A DNA stretch of 64,000 nucleotides from UBA710 sp051656785 (GTDB taxonomy: Bacteria; Bacillota_I; Bacilli_A; Mycoplasmatales; Metamycoplasmataceae). The stretch spans positions 1-64,000 of the forward strand of contig JBOFJK010000006.1 in the NCBI GenBank assembly GCA_051656785.1. The letters run 5' to 3'. The notes below the pieces were generated by a model. The model worked only from the letters and a program-made list of their open reading frames with translations, was not told the DNA's origin and did not search any database. How positions within the stretch are numbered: position 1 is the first letter of the stretch; every line of letters begins with the position of its first letter. This document shows positions 1-10,098 of this stretch, piece after piece. The position numbers and the translations under genes are program-made.

Positions 1-105
1 TTAATATATTAATATATATTTAGCAATTTTATTGCTTATAGATTGAGTTTTGATATTTTTATGAGACTGATAATTATATTATTCAATTATTCAATCTAAA
101 AATTT

Positions 106-131
106 AATGAAAATAATTTATTATTTTCATT
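106..131. repeat. 11-bp inverted repeat upstream of regulator gene
   Basis: AATGAAAATAA (106-116) and TTATTTTCATT (121-131) are perfect inverted copies around a 4-nt loop. There is no T-run afterwards, so it does not look like a plus-strand terminator. It lies 27 nt before the GTG start of the regulator gene and could be an operator or the end of an upstream gene; only the symmetry is seen. The rest of 1-157 holds no gene I can support. Confidence 0.4.
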
Positions 132-157
132 TCATTAATTGTTTATATAATTTATAA

Positions 158-981
158 GTGAAACAAAATGATATATTAAAAATTGATTCCTCTTTAAGTG
201 AACTTGAAAAAAAATTGTTCAAGAAATTAATGCAAATCCAAGTAGTTTTTTATTATTAAATATTGTTGAATATGCAAAATCAATTTTTACAACTAAATCA
301 TCTATTTCTAGACTGTCTCAAAAATTAAAATTTAGTAGTATTTTAGAAATGAAATTATTCATTAATCAGGAATTAACTAAACAACAATTATCATACAATA
401 TTGGTTCAGATACCTCAATTGAAGATCGAATTAAGAACTTACGGTCATATAATAATTATGCAATTAATGAGACATTAATGAATCTAGATTTGAAAAATTT
501 TTCAAATATTTGTAAGGAAATATCTAATGCTAAAAAGATAATTATTTTTGGTGTTGGTTCTTCATATTTAGCGGCATTAGAATTAGCAACAAACCTTCAA
601 AAGATAGGCTTCAATGTTGTTGCATTGAGTGATGTTCATAATTCAATATTGAAAGTAGCTCATTTTACTAACAATGATTTACTTATTTGCTTTTCAAAAT
701 CAGGTAAAACTAAAGAAGTCTTATTCTTGAATGAATCAACAAAATTGATTGGTGGTAAAACATTATTAATTACAGTAGAAAAAGAAAATCTTAAAAATGT
801 TGACTTTTTAATAAATTTAAAAGATTTGGTGAAGGATAATAGAATAATAGCTACAAGTTCTAAAATCTCACAAATTATCTTATCTGATGCAATATTTTTA
901 GAAATATATTTATCTACTAAAAATGCTGAAAGAATCGAAAATGAGCGAAAATTACTAAGTAAATGGGAAAAATTCCAATAA
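158..981 (+). pseudogene. MurR/RpiR-family sugar regulator, frameshifted
   Basis: RpiR-family regulators have an N-terminal HTH and a C-terminal SIS domain that binds a phosphosugar. The HTH part starts at GTG 158 (a stop codon lies immediately before it in that frame) and reads V-K-Q-N-D-I-L-K-I-D-S-S-L-S-E-L-E-K-K. At the 8-A run at 207-214 the frame is lost and the rest (KIVQEINANPSSF, then SRLSQKLKF) continues in the other frame to a stop at 979-981. One more A would restore a protein of about 275 residues. The SIS part is intact (IIIFGVGSSY; CFSKSGKTKEV). It sits upstream of nanE and a PTS permease, the expected target genes. The break could be a real mutation, a phase-variable tract, slippage-tolerant expression or a sequencing error. 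An internal ATG at 349 would give the SIS half alone. Confidence 0.75.
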
Positions 982-1108
982 AATAGGTATTTTTTCTTAA
1001 TTTTCTTTCAATATTTGAGAAAAATTCCATACATTTATATATTTAAAATAACTACACTTTTTCAGTTATATGATTATATTTGTGAAGAATAATCACTATT
1101 AGGGAAAT

Positions 1109-1816
1109 ATGATAAATATAAAAAAACAAAAATTTTTGGATTCAATAAGAAATAAATTAATAGTATCATGTCAAGCTGTTGATAGTGAACCTTTAAATAA
1201 TGTTGAAGCAATAACATTAGTTGCTAAATCAGTTATTGAAGGTGGAGCGGAAGCATTAAGGTTAAGTCAAAAAGATCATATTAAATCAATTATGCAAATA
1301 ACCAATTTACCCATAATTGGTTTAATAAAAGAAAGATATGATGATTCTGAAATTGTTATAACCCCCACCATTCAAGAAGTAAATGATTTAATCGAAATTG
1401 GAGCCAAATGCATTGCAATAGATGCAACTTCCAGAAAAAGGCCAAAAGAAAATTTGGAAACAATTGTTAGATATGTCAAGGAAAATCATCCAGACATTGT
1501 CTTAATGGCAGATTGCTCTAATGAAGATGATATCAATAATGCAATCAAATTAGATTTTGATTTAATAGGGACAACATTAAGAGGTTATACAAAGGAAACA
1601 AAAAACTTAAACAATATTTCTAACAATTATGAATTTATTAGAAAAATCTTAAAAATATCTCCAGTCCCTATTATTGCTGAAGGTGGAATTTGAGAACCGA
1701 TTCAAGTCAAAGAATTATTGGAGTTAGGATGTTTTGGTGTTGTTGTTGGTTCAGCCATAACAAGACCAAAAGATATAACTCATAGATTTTATAGTTATCT
1801 GGAGGAAAGGAAATAA
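1109..1816 (+). CDS. nanE: N-acetylmannosamine-6-phosphate 2-epimerase
   Basis: NanE converts ManNAc-6-P to GlcNAc-6-P in cytosolic sialic-acid/ManNAc catabolism. The 235-residue product has the family pattern: SCQAVDSEPL near the N-terminus, EGGAEALRL, the central AIDATSRKRP and LMADCSNEDD, and a C-terminal phosphate-binding part with PIIAEGGIW and CFGVVVGSAITRP. One in-frame TGA at the Trp of GGIW is read as Trp. The start ATG follows AGGGAAAT. The stop at 1814-1816 is one base before the ATG of the PTS gene, so the two are cotranscribed. That pairing suggests the imported sugar is ManNAc or another amino sugar. The 127-bp region upstream (982-1108) presumably carries the promoter and the regulator's operator, but no motif is convincing. 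Confidence 0.93.
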
Positions 1817-1817
1817 T

Positions 1818-4097
1818 ATGAATTCAATCATTAAGGAAAGTAAAATTTTCAATATTTTCAGAAAAAGAAATGAAAATAAGAAAAGTAAAGGAAAAGTTAA
1901 GCAATTCTTTGATCAATTATCAAGAGGTTTAATGCTCCCGATTGCCATTTTACCAATTGCCGGTTTGCTATTAGGTATTGGTGGTTCAATTGGGGCAAAT
2001 GTCACGTCAGAAACAGGTATAATATTTGCCAATATTTTTAAAGGAATGTCTGATGTAATTTTTGGTAACCTTCCTATTCTATTCTGTATTGCAATCACGA
2101 TAACATTTTCGAAGGATAAGGGTGCTTCAGGTTTTGCGGCTGTCTTAGCATATCTAGTGTTTTCATCATCTCAAGCTGCGTTCTTGCAATTTAATCCTGA
2201 TGGAACACTTAAATCAATTATGTGATTCCATACACAAGTAACTGGGATGTCAAGTACAACATTAGGATTACCTACAATTCAAACATCAATCTTTGGTGGT
2301 ATTGTTGTCGGATTCTTAACATCACATATTTTTAATAAAGTTTCTGTATTAAAAGTACCGACTGCCTTAGATTTCTTTTCAGGAATAAGGCTAGTCCCTA
2401 TTGTTCTAATTCCTGTTATGTTCTTATTATCAACTACATTTTTAATTTTCTGACCATGAATTGGGTTAGCAATCTTAAAAATAGGTGAAGGTATTCAAGG
2501 TGCTCCTGCTGGAACAGGTGGATTATTATATGGTATGTTAGGAAGAGCTTTAATGCCTTTTGGACTACACCACATTCCAATTGTTCTTGCATTCCAAACA
2601 CCATTTGGTGGAGTTCTAACATTAGAAGCATTAACAACTGGACTAAATGAAGCAGGAATTACTGATACTGATAAAACACAAATAATAGAACTATTTAATA
2701 ACTTTAAAGGTGGAGCAAGTATTGAAGGTGATCAAAATATTTGAAACTTCATTAACTCATTACCATATAACTCACTTGATTCATTAGGAACTCAAGTACC
2801 AATATTTGATTGATTCTTTAAATATACTGGAGTGTATGCAGGTAGATATACACAAGATTATCCTACATATTTAGGAACATGTATGGGAATAGGAGCTGCA
2901 ATAATTGTTGCTGCTGAAAGAAAAAATAGAAGAGATGTTTCAATGATAGTGGGTTCATCTATGGTTGTTGCTTTCCTAACAGGTATTACAGAACCATTAG
3001 AATTTACATTCTTATTTGCAGCTCCATTACTATACTACTTAATCTATGTACCTCTATCAGGTTTCTCATATATGTTTATGGAATTATCTGGAGCTCACGT
3101 TGGAGTTGGTTTTGCAAGAGGATTCATTGATTTAATGATTTATGGAGCATTACCAGTTCTAAAAGGAACAAAATTCTACTATGCTCTGCTATTTGCTGCA
3201 GGTCAAGGTGCCTTCACATTCTTCACATTCCTATTCTTTATCAAAAGATTTAATATTGAAACACCTGGTCGTGGGAATAATGTTATTAAACTAATTTCTA
3301 AAGCCGACTATAGAAATTCAAAAAGTGATAAAAATAATAAAAAAGCTGATCGTATATTAGCAATAATTAAAAATCTGGGTGGAGTAGATAATTTAAAAGA
3401 TGTTTCTGCTTGTGCTACAAGATTAAGAGTTAGTGTTAAAGATGCATCATCTATCACAAAAGAATCATTTAATCCATTAGGATCTAAGGGAATGGTTATT
3501 AATAATAACGCCTTACAAATAATTTTTGGTGGAGAAGCTACTATCTTATCTGAAAAAATTAATGATTATCTTAATAATACTGATTCGAGCTCTAATAAAG
3601 AACAAGTTGAAAAATTCACATATAAAAAAGAAGCATTTAAACCATTTACTATTTATGCACCATTTGATGGAAAACTATGTTCTTTGGAAGAAGTACCAGA
3701 TGATCTCTTTAGTAAAGGAATGCTTGGAAGTGGGATTGCCATGATTCCCACATCTAAAAAAGTTTTTTCACCAATTAATGGTTATCTTGTAAATATATTT
3801 CACACAAATCATGCTTATACTTTTGAATCTAATGATGGAACATCTATTCTATTGCATTTAGGAATTGATACTATAAATAATAGTGACAAAATATTTAAAC
3901 TTACTAGTGAAGTTGGTTCAGTTAATTCTACTTCACATATAGTTGATATTAACCTAAAAGAGATTCAAAAAGCCAAATCATCAATGACACCAATTGTTTT
4001 ACCTGGTTTAGATCCAACTGTTAAATTAAGACTAGTTGTTGATTATGGTCAAGAAGTAAAGGCTGGAGATCCTATCCTAATTGTTGAAAATAATTAA
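1818..4097 (+). CDS. PTS permease EIICBA, glucose/amino-sugar superfamily
   Basis: This 759-residue protein imports a sugar across the membrane and phosphorylates it. The EIIC part (about residues 35-470) opens with the typical LSRGLMLPIAILPIAGLLLG and contains the conserved TGITEPLEFTFLF. The EIIB part carries the phosphoacceptor Cys near residue 532 (SACATRLRV). The EIIA part carries both conserved histidines, NHAYTF and the active His near residue 680 (LLHLGIDTI). The order C-B-A is that of NagE-type permeases. Several TGA codons read as Trp. It directly follows nanE (one base), so amino-sugar uptake (ManNAc or GlcNAc) is the best guess, but substrate cannot be read from sequence. A terminator follows. 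A paralogue lies at 29949-32396. Confidence 0.9.
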
Positions 4098-4112
4098 AAT
4101 TACAAATATAAA

Positions 4113-4145
4113 AAAACTTTGCATTATGCAGAGTTTTTATTTTTT
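4113..4145 (+). terminator. Rho-independent terminator after PTS operon
   Basis: AAACTTTGCA and TGCAGAGTTT form a 10-bp stem (one mismatch) around a short TT-centred loop, followed by a T-rich run. It lies 16 nt after the PTS stop codon. Confidence 0.7.
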
Positions 4146-4240
4146 GAATTAACCTAATATCATTAATGTCATTTGACTAACCAATAATCAATTACCATTT
4201 TTTAATATATAATTGCTAATTATTATCTAAAGGAGGAAAT

Positions 4241-4843
4241 ATGCCTATAAATAAAAATGATATTAGAAAAGTTAAAGAGGATATTGAAAATTTTACAAAT
4301 GAAGAGGAAATAGAAGATAATAGTGAATTTATCATTAATCCTAAAGCAATAAAAATGTTTAAAGAGGATAGAACAACTAAAAATTTAATTGATTGATTAG
4401 AAAGTGGCAAACTAACTATCCCTATTTTTCAACGAGATGATGTTTGAAAGGATAAAGCACAATCATATTTTATTGAAACAGTATTATATAGTATGCCCGT
4501 TCCTTCTATAATACTATTTAAATCTAATGATGATAAATATGAATTAATTGATGGACAACAAAGACTAATATCATGTATCAACTTCAAGGAACTAAATTCT
4601 GAAAATTTTGGAGGCATATTAAACAAGGAAATTAAAAAATGAGGAAAAAAGCTAAAAAAGTATAATGATTTTGATAATGAGGAAAAAAGTAATTTTGATG
4701 ATTATTTGCTTCATCTTAATATTTTTTCTATTAATGATAATTTAACTATTGAAGACAAATTAAAATACAAGTATGATATCTTCAAAAGAAAAGAATACAC
4801 TAATATGATACCAAACCAAAACGATGTTCTTGAAAGTATTTAG
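4241..4843 (+). CDS. DUF262 (ParB/GmrS-like) protein, truncated into CRISPR array
   Basis: DUF262 is a ParB-like domain found in the modification-dependent GmrSD/BrxU-type restriction enzymes and other defence proteins. Visible motifs are IPIFQRDDVW (about residues 66-75) and the nucleotide-binding IDGQQRL. The start follows a perfect AAAGGAGGAAAT. The reading frame runs into the terminal CRISPR repeat at 4787 and ends inside the first spacer (TAG 4841-4843), so the last 18-19 residues (ending NDVLESI) are encoded by repeat and spacer DNA. At 200 residues it is far shorter than typical DUF262 proteins and lacks any partner nuclease domain. It looks like the 5' remnant of a defence gene whose end was lost when the array arrived or when DNA was deleted between them. 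Function is doubtful. Confidence 0.75.
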
Positions 4844-7800
4844 TTTTATCAGGTTTAAGAATACACTAATATGATACCAAACCAAAACTACAGCATATTC
4901 TAATGCAGCATATGTTTTGTTTAAGAATACACTAATATGATACCAAACCAAAACTCTCTACTTACTAATTCATCTTTTCTTTTAGTTTAAGAATACACTA
5001 ATATGATACCAAACCAAAACTTTCATTTTATGCTGACAACAATGACACACGTTTAAGAATACACTAATATGATACCAAACCAAAACTGACGCTTTCATCT
5101 TTTTCATTTTGGTAATGTTTAAGAATACACTAATATGATACCAAACCAAAACTAAGCGGTGATGAATTAATCGGCAATGATTGTTTAAGAATACACTAAT
5201 ATGATACCAAACCAAAACCTTCACTGCTTTGTGGTAATGGTTTGAATTGTTTAAGAATACACTAATATGATACCAAACCAAAACGATTAAAAGAAGTTAA
5301 CGGGATCTTTATTCGTTTAAGAATACACTAATATGATACCAAACCAAAACCTTCTTTTTGACATATCTTTAATTGCTCGTGTTTAAGAATACACTAATAT
5401 GATACCAAACCAAAACTATTTCATTGATAGTAGTTCGTTGTTTATAGTTTAAGAATACACTAATATGATACCAAACCAAAACCTGTCCTTTTTTGAGATG
5501 ATTTAGCAATGGGTTTAAGAATACACTAATATGATACCAAACCAAAACTTTTCCAAGCTCCTAACTTGTTTTCATCAAGTTTAAGAATACACTAATATGA
5601 TACCAAACCAAAACCCACAAAGACTCACAATATTGAATAGTCGAGTTTAAGAATACACTAATATGATACCAAACCAAAACTTACGAGCCCGAAACTCTAG
5701 AACACTTAGCGTTTAAGAATACACTAATATGATACCAAACCAAAACTAGTCGTGCTTTAGATTCTTTTAATTCAATGTTTAAGAATACACTAATATGATA
5801 CCAAACCAAAACATTTATGGAGTTGATAACTTAAGTGATTTAGTTTAAGAATACACTAATATGATACCAAACCAAAACTGATAATTATGAGGTAATATAA
5901 TGGAAGGAGTTTAAGAATACACTAATATGATACCAAACCAAAACATTGCTGTTAGAGCATATAACAGTATTTACGTTTAAGAATACACTAATATGATACC
6001 AAACCAAAACCCATTGTTTTGTTGTAATGGTTTGAATTTCGTTTAAGAATACACTAATATGATACCAAACCAAAACATTATACCACAAACTATGTACATT
6101 TACAAAGTTTAAGAATACACTAATATGATACCAAACCAAAACATAAGTAATTATCATTTGCAAATTTGGTGAGTTTAAGAATACACTAATATGATACCAA
6201 ACCAAAACATAAAGTCATAGTGTACTGATAATCATTTTGTTTAAGAATACACTAATATGATACCAAACCAAAACCAAGTGGCGCAAATTCAAGAATTAAG
6301 GTTGGTTTAAGAATACACTAATATGATACCAAACCAAAACTAGTCAAAACTCACTAAGTTGTTGTTGAATGTTTAAGAATACACTAATATGATACCAAAC
6401 CAAAACATTGCAGTTAAAGCTTATAATAATATTTATGTTTAAGAATACACTAATATGATACCAAACCAAAACGAAGCAATAATCCAGCTTGATTAGGTTT
6501 AAGTTTAAGAATACACTAATATGATACCAAACCAAAACGAATACTTATTACATTTAGCTAAGGAAGAGGTTTAAGAATACACTAATATGATACCAAACCA
6601 AAACTAGCACTTTTCTTTTGAATTCTTAAACCTAGTTTAAGAATACACTAATATGATACCAAACCAAAACTATAGTTTTATTCATAATAATAATAATAAA
6701 GTTTAAGAATACACTAATATGATACCAAACCAAAACCCAAAAACAGCTACTAAATCAATAATTTGAGTTTAAGAATACACTAATATGATACCAAACCAAA
6801 ACTTTCATTATCTTATTATTTTGTATGTATTTGGTTTAAGAATACACTAATATGATACCAAACCAAAACTAACTGGTTGAGCTATTTTTACTGGGTTTGG
6901 TTTAAGAATACACTAATATGATACCAAACCAAAACTTTTAACAACAACCACTCAAGCTAAGAAATGTTTAAGAATACACTAATATGATACCAAACCAAAA
7001 CCATTTAAAACTTCTCAATTATTGTTATAACGTTTAAGAATACACTAATATGATACCAAACCAAAACCCATTGTTTTGTTGTAATGGTTTGAATTTCGTT
7101 TAAGAATACACTAATATGATACCAAACCAAAACTAGACAGAGCAGACACGATTATATTTTTAGGTTTAAGAATACACTAATATGATACCAAACCAAAACT
7201 CTCGACTTACTAATTCATCTTTTCTTTTAGTTTAAGAATACACTAATATGATACCAAACCAAAACGAAGTACTAACCCAGCTTGATTTGGTTTAAGTTTA
7301 AGAATACACTAATATGATACCAAACCAAAACATTGCAGTTAAAGCATATAACAGTATTTATGTTTAAGAATACACTAATATGATACCAAACCAAAACCAA
7401 CAATTGTCACAAGTAAATCAATTGAAAGTTTAAGAATACACTAATATGATACCAAACCAAAACATTCACTCATTTGTTTGAGTACATTTATTAGTTTAAG
7501 AATACACTAATATGATACCAAACCAAAACTGTTCCACTTGTGTTTTTCATTTTATTTTTGTTTAAGAATACACTAATATGATACCAAACCAAAACGTTGA
7601 GCGTGTTTTCCGTAAGATGCATTGAGTTTAAGAATACACTAATATGATACCAAACCAAAACCACAAGTTTTAGAATTGAACTACAAGAATCGTTTAAGAA
7701 TACACTAATATGATACCAAACCAAAACTCATTATAATATATTAAACCAATTCCTTTTGTTTAAGAATACACTAATATGATACCAAACCAAAACATGTATG

Positions 7801-7990
7801 TCATACCATTACATGACTAATTTGTTTAAGAATACACTAATATGATACCAAACCAAAACTGTCTCCGACCCTTCTTCTTTAACAACAGGTTTAAGAATAC
7901 ACTAATATGATACCAAACCAAAACATTGAAAGGTATATTTTTCTAGCGCTATTTGTTTAAGAATACACTAATATGATACCAAACCAAAAC
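4787..7990 (-). CRISPR. Type II-A CRISPR array, 49 repeats / 48 spacers
   Basis: The repeat is 36 bp. On the minus (crRNA) strand it begins GTTTTGGTTTGG and ends TGTATTCTTAAAC. Full repeats run from 4853 to 7990 and look identical. The terminal repeat 4787-4822 keeps 32 of 36 bases, the four at its low-coordinate end being AGAA instead of GTTT. Spacers are 30 nt except 6803-6833 (31) and 7860-7888 (29), giving a 66-bp period. Orientation is minus because the degenerate repeat is at the low end, the cas genes lie beyond the high end, the tracrRNA anti-repeat matches that strand, and ATTTGAG abuts the repeat at 7990. The newest spacers are therefore near 7954. Several spacers form variant families (see findings). 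Confidence 0.98.
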
Positions 7991-8010
7991 CTCAAATTAA
8001 CAAAATTATT
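7991..8010 (-). promoter_or_regulatory. Leader end with ATTTGAG anchoring motif
   Basis: On the minus strand the bases touching the first repeat are ATTTGAG (complement of 7991-7997). This is the leader-anchoring sequence that directs spacer integration in streptococcal type II-A systems. Only 20 bp separate the csn2 stop (8011-8013) from the repeat, so the rest of any leader and the array promoter must lie inside the csn2 coding region or the array must be read from the cas transcript. Confidence 0.8.
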
Positions 8011-8760
8011 TTAAATAATATTTTTGATTAAATTAAAGATTAGTATGGAATTATTGGAAGAAGGGTCACTAATCATTCTTGTGAATTCTTTGTCATCTCT
8101 CAAGGAAATATTAGTATTTTTCTCAGTATATGCAATAATTTTGTCCTCATCTTCAATTTCTAAATAATTGTTATTATTTGAAACTACAATTAATGAAAGA
8201 TCTTTTTTATTTCTTATTATTTTTCTAAAATCATTTGTGATAACAATGAAATTATAATTATTTAAATATTTTTCTAAAATAGATAATTTTAATCAACTTA
8301 TATCATTAAAAATAATTAGGTATTTTTTTTCTATCAATATTTCGTCAAGCAGATATATTAATGATTTTTCTTCTAAATAACCTAATTCTAAAATAGAAAA
8401 CAAAATATTTATTAGCTTATTGATATCACCATCATTATTTGTTATAACTTCAAAAGTTTTATTAATTTCTAATTTTATATTTTCTATAACACTTTCATTA
8501 ATGATCTTATTTTTGTTCAGAATTGAGAAGATTTTCTCATTTATCTTTGAGTTTTTATTTATTGTTAAGAAAGAATTAATTTTTGTTAACTCATCAATAA
8601 CAATAATATCTTCATATTTCACATTTAAGTTATTTATTGTAATATTACTTTGATCCAATATTTCCTTAATTAATTTGGTACAATAATCAGTTTGAAAAAT
8701 TTTCAAGCCATGATATGTTAAATAGTAATTATTATGCTTTGTTTTAATATTTAAATTCAT
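8011..8760 (-). CDS. csn2: CRISPR adaptation protein Csn2
   Basis: Csn2 is a ring-forming, double-stranded-DNA-binding protein needed for spacer acquisition in type II-A systems. The call rests mainly on position (last cas gene, next to the array), on size (249 residues; the family is about 220-350) and on a general look: an N-terminal beta-rich part (NYYLTYHGLKIFQTD), a helical middle, then YLIIFNDISWLKLSILEKYL and IVITND resembling the degenerate Walker-like core of Csn2. No catalytic motif is expected. The ATG overlaps the cas2 stop by one base (TAATG). The stop is 20 bp from the first repeat, so its 3' end probably doubles as leader DNA. Sequence is divergent, so family membership should be confirmed by structure prediction. 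Confidence 0.8.
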
Positions 8761-9089
8761 TATATTTTAATATACCTCTCCGAATTATTATATATTTCAT
8801 TTATCTTTTTATTCCCTATTAATATAAACATATTTTCATATTGTGATTCAGTTATTTGTACAATTCTAATATTCCCACCATTAGGTAGTTCATTTTTTAT
8901 CTTTTTAATTTCCCCATTGATTTTTTGAGATGTATTAATTGATTTTATATACACTGAAAACTGCAACATTATATATCCATTTTTCAATAATGATTTACGA
9001 AATTTTAAATATTCCTTTTTCTCATATAATTCAACTGAAGGTAAGTCAAAAAACAATAATAATCTCATATTTCTAAAAGTACTTTTCAT
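8760..9089 (-). CDS. cas2: CRISPR-associated endoribonuclease-fold Cas2
   Basis: Cas2 is the small dimeric core that bridges Cas1 dimers in the integrase. The chosen start gives 109 residues beginning MKSTFRNMRLLLFFDLPSV, matching the N-terminal beta-strand with the conserved Asp (FFDLP). The family block KFRKSLLKNGYIMLQFSVY follows, and GGNIRIVQITESQYENMF sits near the end. This start overlaps the cas1 end by 17 bp. An alternative ATG at 9068 (MRLLLFF) would leave a 4-bp gap, and longer in-frame starts reach 9155 but would lie inside cas1. Neither start has a clear Shine-Dalgarno, suggesting translational coupling. The stop shares one base with the csn2 start. Confidence 0.93.
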   Translation of the reverse strand: MKSTFRNMRLLLFFDLPSVELYEKKEYLKFRKSLLKNGYIMLQFSVYIKSINTSQKINGEIKKIKNELPNGGNIRIVQITESQYENMFILIGNKKINEIYNNSERYIKI

Positions 9090-9963
9090 AATCATATTTA
9101 ATTTCTGGGATACTTGTATTATTGACAAATGAATCAACAAATAAATCAATTGCATTATTTATATATTGTTTTTTATTATTAATAATAATCTTTTTATTAA
9201 AAGCCTCTAATAAAATATCTTTGTGTTGATAGAAATCAATGATGCCTTCATCTCAAATTTTTCAAACTTCAACATCAATAATAATTCTAAATGGTTCCAT
9301 TAAATCTGAAGAAAGGGCGAAATAGTTGTGAAAAGATTTATGAAAAATTGATATTCTTGGATCTAACCCCTTTTTGATAATTGACCTTGTTAAATAAGCT
9401 CTCAAAATAGTATATCCATAATTCAATAACTTATTTAAGTAATCATCATTGAATCTTTTAAAATCTAAACCAAACAATGCATGTCAATATATTTTTGATG
9501 CATGACCTTCTCTATTTGAGATATCGTAATCTTTTAATTCTTTTAATAGAGTTGTTAGTTTCTCAATAGCTATTATATTTTCACAATCTATTTTAATTCT
9601 TTCAATTAGTGATTTTTGATTATTTATTTTTTGTCTAACAATGCTTTTTCAAGTATTAGATTTTCAAACATGATTTCATAATAATTGATTATTCAAAATT
9701 TTTAAAGTATTATAGTTTCCAATGATTGGAACAATAATTGAGCTAGGTAGATAGTTATTATTGCAAATTATAGTTAATACATTTTTATTTGCCAATTCAT
9801 TAATTAGTTGTACTGATAAATTAATATGATAATTATTTATCAACAATACATCTATGTCATTTATTAAAATGGTAATCTTGTTTATTCCCCTATAAATCAC
9901 TAGATTCTCTAAAAAGAGTGAAAGCTTTTCCCCATTTTCTATTTCTATTATTTTTCAACCCAT
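9073..9963 (-). CDS. cas1: CRISPR-associated integrase Cas1
   Basis: Cas1 is the metal-dependent integrase that inserts new spacers at the leader end. The 296-residue product begins MGWKIIEIENGEKLSLFLEN, keeps the type II block VIYRGINKITILINDIDVLL, the first metal-site region SNREGHASKIYWHALFG, and the C-terminal HNYFALSSDLMEPFR region that carries the conserved His, Asp and nearby acidic residues. Several TGA codons are Trp. The start is preceded by GGGGGAAAT at normal spacing. The tracrRNA terminator lies 37 bp upstream, so cas1-cas2-csn2 need either read-through or their own promoter. The end overlaps cas2. Confidence 0.95.
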
Positions 9964-9999
9964 AAATTATTTCCCCCATTCTTTTATCAATTTTGCAAT

Positions 10000-10084
10000 A
10001 AAAAACCCATAAATGGGCGGTTTCGACATATAGTCTTGTCTTGACTTAGTATCATATTAGTGTATTCTAAGCAACTATTGTTGC
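10000..10084 (-). ncRNA. tracrRNA
   Basis: On the minus strand a segment beginning AGAATACACTAATATGATAC (about 10070 down to 10051) is the exact complement of 20 bases of the crRNA repeat. The next 11 bases, TAAGTCAAGAC, also pair with the repeat 5' end through Watson-Crick and G-U pairs only, giving about 31 paired bases. After it comes GACTATATGTC, which can form a short nexus stem, then AAACC and a terminator CCCATTTATGGG with a run of T ending near 10000. A TATAAT box (10091-10096) places the RNA start near 10084. A 7-bp stem AAGCAAC/GTTGCTT precedes the anti-repeat. The estimated length is about 85 nt. The exact 5' end is inferred. Confidence 0.88.
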
Positions 10085-10090
10085 TTTTTA

Positions 10091-10096
10091 ATTATA
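10091..10096 (-). promoter_or_regulatory. -10 box for tracrRNA
   Basis: TATAAT on the minus strand (ATGTATAAT context), about 7 nt before the inferred tracrRNA 5' end and just after the cas9 stop. No good -35 is seen. Confidence 0.6.
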
Positions 10097-10098
10097 CA

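Noticed and set aside
1109..1816. Reading nanE, transketolase, dnaA and others as broken genes because of internal TGA
   Set aside because: TGA falls at conserved Trp or neutral positions in all of them; the mollicute code explains it.
4982..7724. Minus-strand open frames inside the array repeating VWYHISVFLN
   Set aside because: The 66-bp period is a multiple of three, so the repeat keeps one frame open by chance. There is no Shine-Dalgarno and the frames start and stop in spacers.
10015..10095. A plus-strand tracrRNA ending at the GCAAC/GTTGC hairpin plus T-run
   Set aside because: The plus-strand version pairs with less of the repeat, would require a plus-strand array without any leader at its start, and would oppose the cas operon. 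The minus version pairs along about 31 bases and has its own promoter and terminator.
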